DNA from: JBNKDD01 sp050288085
Lineage (GTDB): Bacteria > Chloroflexota > Anaerolineae > Aggregatilineales > UBA3940
DNA: 5,643 nt
Assembly (NCBI GenBank): GCA_050288085.1
Contig: JBNKDD010000340.1
Span: 1-5,643 of the forward strand
Reading direction: 5' to 3'
Positions 1-5,643 of the stretch are shown here, piece after piece. Positions within the stretch are counted from its first letter, which is position 1. Each line of letters begins with the position of its first letter. A model generated the notes under the pieces. The model did no database searches, was not told the DNA's origin, and saw nothing but the letters and a program-made list of their open reading frames with translations. The position numbers and the translations under genes were made by a program.

Positions 1-2
1 GC

Positions 3-2132
3 TACCAGCAGTATCAGGGAGCCAACCAGATCGTGGAGCGGGTAGTGGATGGGTATCCGCGCAAGGGTTTATTATGGCATTTTCAGGGATCGGGTAAATC
101 ACTGTTGATGGTGTTTGCGGCGGGCAAACTGCGTCTGCACCCGGCCTTGCGCAACCCGACCGTGCTGATCGTGGTAGATCGGGTAGACCTGGATACGCAG
201 ATCAGCAGCACCTTCAACGCGGCGGATGTGCCCAATGTGATCACCACCGACAGCCGCGAGACGCTGCACCGCCTGTTGGGGCGGGATACACGCAAGATCA
301 TCATCACCACCATCTACAAGTTCGCCGAGGCGGGCGGCCTGCTCAACGACCGGGAGAACATCGTGGTGATGGTCGATGAGGCGCACCGCACCCAGGAGGG
401 CGATCTGGGCCGCATGATGCGCGAAGCCCTGCCGAACGCCTTCCTGTTTGGCCTGACGGGCACACCGATCAACCGGCGGGATCACAATACCTTCTGGGCC
501 TTCGGTGCGGAAGAAGATGAAAGCGGTTATATGAGCCGCTACTCCTTCGAGGATTCGATCCGCGATAAGGCCACGCTGCCCCTGCATTTTGAAGCCCGGC
601 TGGTTGAACTGCACGTGGACAGCGCCTCGATTGATGAGGCATATGCTTCTCTGACCGGCGGCCTGTCCGACCTCGACCGGGCAAATCTGGCCCGGCAGGC
701 GGCCAAGATGGCTGTGCTGCTCAAAGCCCCGGAGCGGGTCGAGGCGATCACCGAGGATATTGTCCGTCACTTTGATGCAAAAATCGCCCCCAACGGGTTC
801 AAAGCACAGGTGGTGGTCTATGACCGGGCCGCGTGTATTGCCTATAAGGAGGCTTTCGACCGGCTGCTGCCGCCGGAGTCATCCTCGGTCGTGATGTCGG
901 CCCAAGCCGGTGACCCAAAGGAATGGAAACAGTATGATCGCAGCAAGGATGAGGAAGAACGAATCCTCGATCATTTCCGCGATCCGAATCATCCGCTGAA
1001 AATCTTGATCGTGACCGCCAAACTGCTGACCGGCTTCGATGCGCCGATCCTTCAGGCCATGTATCTCGACAGGCCGTTGAAGGATCACAACCTGCTGCAA
1101 GCCATCTGCCGCACCAACCGGCCCTATGCCGATCCCGGCCTGGGGGTCGAGAAGACGCATGGGCTGATCGTCGATTACCTGGGTATCTTTGACGATGTTG
1201 CCCGGTCACTCGACTTTGATGAGCGGGCGGTTCAGCAGGTGGTATCCAATATCGAAGGTCTGAAAGCGCAGCTCCCCGAAGCGCTTGCCGCATGCCTGGC
1301 TTACTTCGAAGGGGTTGATCGCTCCCTGACCGGTTATGAAGGCCTGGAAGCTGCCCAGGATCGCCTGCCGGACAATGAAAGCCGAGACGCGTTTGCGGCA
1401 GATTTCTCGGTGCTGGCACGCCTCTGGGAGACCATCTCACCCGATCCCGTTCTCAAACAATACGAGGATGATTTCCGCTGGTTGGGGCAGGTTCACCAAT
1501 CGATCAAGCCGCCGGGCGGGCATGGTAAGCTGCTGTGGCATGCGCTCGGTGCTAAAACCCTCGAATTGATTCATGAGAATATCCACGTGGAAAGCATCCG
1601 GGATGATCTCGACACGCTGGTGATGGGCGTTGATTTCATTGAGAATTTCATTCACAACCCCGATCCGGGCAGGGCCAAAGAGGTGGAGATTGAGATCGTC
1701 CGGCGGCTGCGCAAGCACCAGCAGAATCCCACCTTTGTTGAGTTAGGGAAGCGACTCGAAGAACTGCGGGACCAGCATGAGCAGGGCATGCTGATGAGCA
1801 TTGATTATCTCAAGCGCTTGCTTCAGATCGCCCGCGACCTGTTGGAAGCGGAGCGTGCGGTTACCAGCGCTGCCGATCAGAAAGACGCTAAAGCCGCCCT
1901 GACGGAACTGTTCCACGAAACGCGAACCGATCAAACCCCGGCGATCATCGAACGCATAGTGAATGATATCGACGAGATTGTGCGCCTGGTTCGCTTCGAA
2001 GGCTGGCAGACAACTATCGCCGGGGAGCGTGAGGTTCAGCGGGCATTGCGGCGCACACTGCTTAAATATCAGCTCCACAAAGATGATGAGCTATTCAATA
2101 AGGCTTTTGATTACATTCGCCAGTATTACTAG
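3..2132 (+). CDS. hsdR: Type I restriction endonuclease R subunit (HsdR), C-terminal 709 residues, 5' end outside window
   Basis: This is the motor and nuclease subunit of a type I restriction-modification complex. With HsdM and HsdS it translocates DNA using ATP and cuts far from the recognition site. The reading frame is open from the left edge and its first codons (YQQYQGANQIVERV) already read as HsdR, so the GTG at 33 is not the start. Counting from codon 3, the SF2 motor motifs are Walker A QGSGKS (28-33), DEAH (125-128), motif III LTGTP (151-155), motif V TGFDAP (343-348) and motif VI QAICRTNR (366-373). The helical C-terminal region (about 510-709) has the look of the DUF3387-type HsdR tail and ends in a family-typical stretch from GWQTT (667) to YIRQYY at the stop. 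Relatives are about 1000 residues, so roughly 300 are missing, including the N-terminal PD-(D/E)xK nuclease domain. No frameshift or internal stop is seen. The R-subunit assignment is secure; whether the nuclease is intact cannot be judged. Confidence 0.96.
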   Translation, partial: YQQYQGANQIVERVVDGYPRKGLLWHFQGSGKSLLMVFAAGKLRLHPALRNPTVLIVVDRVDLDTQISSTFNAADVPNVITTDSRETLHRLLGRDTRKIIITTIYKFAEAGGLLNDRENIVVMVDEAHRTQEGDLGRMMREALPNAFLFGLTGTPINRRDHNTFWAFGAEEDESGYMSRYSFEDSIRDKATLPLHFEARLVELHVDSASIDEAYASLTGGLSDLDRANLARQAAKMAVLLKAPERVEAITEDIVRHFDAKIAPNGFKAQVVVYDRAACIAYKEAFDRLLPPESSSVVMSAQAGDPKEWKQYDRSKDEEERILDHFRDPNHPLKILIVTAKLLTGFDAPILQAMYLDRPLKDHNLLQAICRTNRPYADPGLGVEKTHGLIVDYLGIFDDVARSLDFDERAVQQVVSNIEGLKAQLPEALAACLAYFEGVDRSLTGYEGLEAAQDRLPDNESRDAFAADFSVLARLWETISPDPVLKQYEDDFRWLGQVHQSIKPPGGHGKLLWHALGAKTLELIHENIHVESIRDDLDTLVMGVDFIENFIHNPDPGRAKEVEIEIVRRLRKHQQNPTFVELGKRLEELRDQHEQGMLMSIDYLKRLLQIARDLLEAERAVTSAADQKDAKAALTELFHETRTDQTPAIIERIVNDIDEIVRLVRFEGWQTTIAGEREVQRALRRTLLKYQLHKDDELFNKAFDYIRQYY

Positions 2133-2134
2133 AC

Positions 2135-2139
2135 GGGAG
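2135..2139 (+). promoter_or_regulatory. Ribosome binding site GGGAG for the DUF262/DUF1524 gene
   Basis: GGGAG lies 7 nt before the ATG at 2147, inside the 14-nt gap after the hsdR stop. It supports that ATG as the start. The gap has no room for a promoter or terminator, which argues for co-transcription with hsdR. Confidence 0.7.
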
Positions 2140-2146
2140 CAACCAG

Positions 2147-4117
2147 ATGCAAGTATCCAACATTCTTGAGTCTATTGAGCGGGGTGCGATTGCGCTGCCC
2201 GAATTTCAACGCGGCTATGTCTGGAGCCGAAAACAAGTTCGTAACTTCATGTTATCGATGTACAGGAAATATCCGGTCGGCAGCTTGCTGGTATGGGAAA
2301 CACCTACTGAAACTGCTCCTGCGCGGGGTGATGCCAACCTGCAAGCGGGCTATGTCAAGCTGCTGCTGGATGGACAACAGCGGGTTACGACTTTGTATGG
2401 TGTCATACGGGGACGAGCGCCGGAATTCTTCGATGGGAACTCTGACGCATTTCTTGATCTCATGTTCCACCTGGACAATGAGGTCTTTGAGTTCTACGGC
2501 CCAGTCAAAATGCGGGATAATCCATTCTGGATCAACGTCACCGAGCTTATGCAAGGCGGGCTGGGGCCACATATCAGCCGAATCCATAATACGCCTGAAC
2601 TCCAGGAGAATGCAGAAGATTACCTTGCGCGCCTGAACGATGTTGCCCAGATCAAGGAACACCGTTTCCACATCGAAGAGGTTTCAAGTGAAACGCGCAG
2701 TCTGGACACGGTGGTAGATATCTTCAATAAGGTCAACAGCGGGGGAACCAAACTCTCCAAAGGTGACCTGGCCCTGGCAAAGGTATGTGCCGGATGGCCC
2801 GAAGCCCGCGAGGAGATGCGGGCAATGTTAGATCGTTGGAAGGCCGCCGGATTTTACTTCAAGCTGGATTGGCTGCTCCGCAATGTCACGACGGTTCTGA
2901 CCGGGCAGGCATTCTTCTCCGGCCTTGAACAGGTGTCCCCCTCTGCTTTCAGAGATGGTTTGTATCAGACAGAAAAGGCCATCAATTACACTCTGAATAT
3001 GATCTCCGGGCGCCTTGGGCTTGACCATGATCGGGTGTTAGGCGGGCGCTATGCCATCCCGGTCATTACTCGCTACATCATCAAGCAAGGTGGACGACTA
3101 CAAGATGCTGCCGAGCGAGATAAACTGCTGTATTGGTACATTCATACGTTTCTGTGGGGACGTTACACCGGTTCCACAGAATCTGTGCTTAATCAAGACT
3201 TGCGGGTTATTGAAGAAGCTCCTGATGGTCAAGCACTAAATCGCCTTATTGACCAGCTCCGCATCTGGCGCGGCGATTTGATCATCCGACCTGAAAACTT
3301 CCAGACCTGGAGCAAGGGGGCACGCTTCTATCCGCTATTATACCTGCTCACACGCATTGGACAGTCCCAAGACTGGGGCACCGGGTTACCCCTCAAAGAG
3401 AGTCTGTTGGGCAAGATCAACCAGCTGCAGGTTCACCATATCTTTCCAAAGTCTCTTCTATATGACCTTGAACATACACGGGTGAATGTGAACGCATTGG
3501 CAAATTTCTGTTTTCTTACTCAGGATACCAATCTGGTCATCAGCAATCGTAAACCGGAAGAGTACTTCCTGGAGGTTCAGAATGCACATCCCGGCGCGCT
3601 TGAGTCGCAGTGGATACCCATGCAGCGACGCTACTGGCGTTTGAAAAACTACCTGCAATTCCTGGAGGAACGAGAGAAACTGCTTGCCCAGGCAGCGAAT
3701 GATTTCCTTGGCAGTCTCCTATCCACTGAGCCTGATACTATTGAGGATTATGAAACGATAGTGATCGAGCGAGAGCCTACCGCTGTGGTCGGTGGCATCG
3801 CCAGCGATGAAGAAGAGCAAATCCTGCGTGAAATCAATGATTGGGTGATCCGGATAGGATTGGCTGAAGGGGAGATCGGCTATGAATTGCTTGACGAGGA
3901 CGAGGAGGGGCACGTTCTGGCTATCGTTGACTTAGCCTGGCCTGAAGGTGTCCAGGAAGGATTGAGCGACCCCGTAGCGATTCTCATTAATGAAGGGAGT
4001 GATATTGAAGATGTGCTAAACCGTGAAGGTTTCCGCTATTTCACCAGCATAGATGAATTCAAATCGTATGTGAATGAAGAAATCCTGGCGATTGAACCCG
4101 TAGCAGGCGGAGATTAA
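2147..4117 (+). CDS. GmrSD-like DUF262 + DUF1524 (HNH) restriction/defence protein with extra acidic C-terminal domain
   Basis: This is a complete 656-residue protein with the single-chain GmrSD-type layout. The DUF262 part (ParB/Srx-like fold, NTP-linked sensing in characterised relatives) has PEFQRGYVW at 18-26, DGQQRVTTL at 75-83 and FNKVNSGGTKLS at 193-204. A helical middle region follows. The DUF1524 HNH nuclease part has HHIFPKS at 430-436 (H431 the likely general base), then N453, N462 and K469, so its key residues look intact. Known relatives include GmrSD, which cuts glucosylated hydroxymethylcytosine DNA, and the anti-phage proteins BrxU and SspE; the target here cannot be read from sequence. 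Residues about 550-650 form a further acidic domain (DLAWPEG at 595-601, GFRYFTS at 628-634) not needed for the basic GmrSD layout. The start is supported by GGGAG 7 nt upstream and by PEFQR lying at the usual distance from the N terminus. G+C is lower than in hsdR. Family call is firm; modification-dependent restriction is inferred. Confidence 0.92.
   Translation: MQVSNILESIERGAIALPEFQRGYVWSRKQVRNFMLSMYRKYPVGSLLVWETPTETAPARGDANLQAGYVKLLLDGQQRVTTLYGVIRGRAPEFFDGNSDAFLDLMFHLDNEVFEFYGPVKMRDNPFWINVTELMQGGLGPHISRIHNTPELQENAEDYLARLNDVAQIKEHRFHIEEVSSETRSLDTVVDIFNKVNSGGTKLSKGDLALAKVCAGWPEAREEMRAMLDRWKAAGFYFKLDWLLRNVTTVLTGQAFFSGLEQVSPSAFRDGLYQTEKAINYTLNMISGRLGLDHDRVLGGRYAIPVITRYIIKQGGRLQDAAERDKLLYWYIHTFLWGRYTGSTESVLNQDLRVIEEAPDGQALNRLIDQLRIWRGDLIIRPENFQTWSKGARFYPLLYLLTRIGQSQDWGTGLPLKESLLGKINQLQVHHIFPKSLLYDLEHTRVNVNALANFCFLTQDTNLVISNRKPEEYFLEVQNAHPGALESQWIPMQRRYWRLKNYLQFLEEREKLLAQAANDFLGSLLSTEPDTIEDYETIVIEREPTAVVGGIASDEEEQILREINDWVIRIGLAEGEIGYELLDEDEEGHVLAIVDLAWPEGVQEGLSDPVAILINEGSDIEDVLNREGFRYFTSIDEFKSYVNEEILAIEPVAGGD
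4109..4112 (+). promoter_or_regulatory. Ribosome binding site GGAG for the NERD-helicase gene
   Basis: GGAG lies 8 nt before the ATG at 4121 and overlaps the last codons of the preceding gene. It favours this ATG over the in-frame ATG at 4130, which would be 17 nt away. With only 3 nt between stop and start, the two genes are probably translationally coupled. Confidence 0.65.
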
Positions 4118-4120
4118 TCG

Positions 4121-5643
4121 ATGGCTAGCATGTATCCCCGTTACTTGAAAACTGACGCTGAACTTGAAAAGGCAGGGCTTACGCCAATCAGTTCAGCGGA
4201 GAGACGATTATTCGATCTTTTCAAGAAACATCTCCCAGATGAATATGCTGTGTTTCATGGTGTTTTACTCCAGGTGCCACGCCCGCATGGAGGTGGCGTA
4301 AGCGACCGTGAAATTGATTTCATGATCGCACATCCTGAATACGGTTTGCTCACTATTGAAGTCAAAGGTGGCCTCGTTCGAATTGATGGGGCCACCGGCC
4401 AGTGGACGAGCAAGGATCGATACGGAGAAGTTCATGAAATCAAAAACCCCGTTGAGCAGATCAAGCAGGCTTGTTATGACTTGAATCGGCTGCTTCAGCG
4501 CAACGATACTTTGAAAGAATTTGATTTTACGACCTGGTATGCGATTGCTCTACCGGATATCGATCTTGAGATGGATGATGATTTGGGACCGGGGATTCCA
4601 CGAAATATGATTCTGGATCGCCGGGACGCACATCCACAACGCCTTACACAGGCAGTCGAGAGAATCTTCAAGCATTATAAACGCCAAGGTAAAAAACCGC
4701 TGGGGAAACGCGGAATGAAGGCCTTGACCCGAAAGGTCGCCCCTGACTGGTTTTTGCGTACATACCTGGCAACTGATTTCAAGCATGAAGAAGACCAGTT
4801 TAACCAACTGACCGCCCAACAATATGCGATCTTGGAGTTTATTGAAGCCAAACCTCGCGCAATGATTGCGGGCTGTGCTGGGTCCGGAAAGACAATGCTG
4901 GCAGTCGAGAAAGCTCGTCGGCTCTCAAAGCAAGGAAAACGGGTTCTGTTCACCTGCTACAACAAGAACCTGGCAGAGTGGCTTGAGGATACATTTGATT
5001 TACCTGATGTGGTCTTTCAGCATTTTCATAGTCTGGCTCAGGCGGTTACAAAGCAGGTTGGAACCCCCATACCCTGGAAAACAGACTTGGGGGTGGATGA
5101 CGATACATATTGGGCAAAAGTGGTTCCCGAAGCACTATTTGATGCAGCGGCTAAACTGCCCGAAGATGAAAAGTTTGATGCAGTGGTTGTTGATGAAGGG
5201 CAGGATTTCAGGAACGCTTATTGGGAACCGGTGATGATGATGCTCAAAGATCCCGATGAGGGCATTCTGTACATTTTTTATGATGACAGCCAGCGATTGT
5301 ACTCGGAGGATGACTTTCCCCTGCCCGAACCGGCAGGTCGGTTGAATCGGAATTTGCGAAGCACATTCGAGATTGGTGAGGAGATTGTCAAATACTATCG
5401 GGGAGTTGGTCAGGTATTTCCAGCAGGACCCAAGTCTGGCCGTAAGATACAACAGGTGAAACTTAAGAAGCATGATGATATGCAGGCTGTACTTGCTGAT
5501 GTATTGGCAATGCTGCAAGATGAGAAGGTCAGGGTTTCTGACATTGTGCTACTCTCACCGTTAGGTGAGGGAAGAAGTGTGTGGAAACACAAAATGCAAA
5601 TAGGTGACTTTGAATTGGTTAGGAGTGGGAAGATAAGAGGAAA
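4121..5643 (+). CDS. NERD nuclease-domain / SF1 (UvrD-like) helicase fusion, N-terminal 507 residues, 3' end outside window
   Basis: The frame is open from the ATG at 4121 to the right edge. Residues about 25-120 match a NERD (nuclease-related) domain: E27 in the first helix, REID (63-66), IEVKG (79-83), a following tryptophan W95, and NPVEQ (109-... 113). D66, E80 and K82 form an intact PD-(D/E)xK-like set. A linker of about 100 residues, partly basic (186-205), leads to an SF1 motor with LTAQQ (230-234, Q-motif-like), Walker A GCAGSGKT (251-258), motif Ia around TCYNKNLAEW (278-287), Walker B VVVDEGQDF (355-363), motif III FYDDSQRLY (386-394) and motif IV LNRNLRST (408-415). The C-terminal helicase motifs (V and VI) should lie beyond the window. 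NERD domains are known fused to helicases and are thought to act in DNA processing. A defence role is inferred from the neighbours. It could instead be a repair-type nuclease-helicase carried with the island. The domain calls are strong, the cellular role is open. Confidence 0.9.
   Translation, partial: MASMYPRYLKTDAELEKAGLTPISSAERRLFDLFKKHLPDEYAVFHGVLLQVPRPHGGGVSDREIDFMIAHPEYGLLTIEVKGGLVRIDGATGQWTSKDRYGEVHEIKNPVEQIKQACYDLNRLLQRNDTLKEFDFTTWYAIALPDIDLEMDDDLGPGIPRNMILDRRDAHPQRLTQAVERIFKHYKRQGKKPLGKRGMKALTRKVAPDWFLRTYLATDFKHEEDQFNQLTAQQYAILEFIEAKPRAMIAGCAGSGKTMLAVEKARRLSKQGKRVLFTCYNKNLAEWLEDTFDLPDVVFQHFHSLAQAVTKQVGTPIPWKTDLGVDDDTYWAKVVPEALFDAAAKLPEDEKFDAVVVDEGQDFRNAYWEPVMMMLKDPDEGILYIFYDDSQRLYSEDDFPLPEPAGRLNRNLRSTFEIGEEIVKYYRGVGQVFPAGPKSGRKIQQVKLKKHDDMQAVLADVLAMLQDEKVRVSDIVLLSPLGEGRSVWKHKMQIGDFELVRSGKIRG

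Noticed and set aside
33..35. GTG as the start codon of hsdR
   Set aside because: The frame is open to the left edge, the ten codons before it read as conserved HsdR sequence, and the Walker A motif would sit only about 19 residues from the N terminus with the nuclease domain absent.
99..770. Long open frame of 223 codons on the - strand
   Set aside because: It lies wholly opposite the conserved motor domain of hsdR. Its translation resembles no protein family I know, and high G+C makes long antisense frames common.
799..1440. Open frame of 213 codons on the - strand
   Set aside because: It is opposite hsdR motifs V and VI, and is rich in Arg, Pro and Ser as expected from a shadow frame of G+C-rich coding sequence.
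1775..1801. Short repeated ATGAGCA with a GCATGC palindrome between copies
   Set aside because: It is inside conserved hsdR coding sequence, only 7 bases long per copy, and easily due to chance.
2133..2146. Possible terminator or promoter between hsdR and the second gene
   Set aside because: The 14-nt gap holds no inverted repeat or T-run and is used by the ribosome binding site.
2166..2636. Overlapping + strand frame of 156 codons inside the DUF262 region
   Set aside because: It shares bases with the conserved DUF262 motifs in another frame, and its translation is Cys/Ser/Met-rich with no recognisable domain.
4866..5234. + strand frame of 122 codons inside the helicase gene
   Set aside because: It is out of frame with the Walker A to Walker B segment of the SF1 motor, which explains the same bases far better.
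5135..5518. - strand frame of 127 codons opposite the helicase
   Set aside because: It is opposite motifs II to IV of the helicase and has no recognisable family features.

Overview
The window holds three genes in a row on the + strand with almost no space between them. All three encode proteins that act on DNA, of the kind found in bacterial (or, less likely, archaeal) defence islands. The layout is: (1) the C-terminal two thirds of a type I restriction R subunit, HsdR, cut by the left edge; (2) a complete 656-residue DUF262 + DUF1524 (GmrSD-like) protein with an extra acidic C-terminal domain; (3) the first 507 residues of a NERD nuclease-domain + SF1 (UvrD-like) helicase, cut by the right edge. 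The gaps are 14 nt and 3 nt. Both downstream genes have a purine-rich ribosome binding site at normal spacing, so the three are very probably one transcript. No promoter, terminator, RNA gene, mobile element, repeat array or CRISPR was seen, and no stretch over 300 bases lacks a gene.

How the genes may work together: HsdR is the ATP-dependent translocase and nuclease subunit that joins HsdM and HsdS, which would be encoded upstream and out of view. The DUF262/DUF1524 protein belongs to a superfamily that includes the type IV enzyme GmrSD and the anti-phage proteins BrxU and SspE, so it could attack phage DNA carrying modified bases that escape the type I enzyme. The NERD-helicase joins a PD-(D/E)xK-like nuclease domain to a DNA helicase motor and could process DNA ends or act as a separate defence effector. 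That the three form one functional unit is inference from their layout, not something the sequence proves.

Organism: the sequence does not identify a host. Sampled 60-base lines of hsdR are about 63-67% G+C, while sampled lines of the two downstream genes are about 43-50%. The module therefore looks like a mosaic of parts with different histories, as is common in defence islands. A free-living environmental bacterium with a medium to moderately high G+C genome is plausible; a Chloroflexota-type host is no more than a guess.
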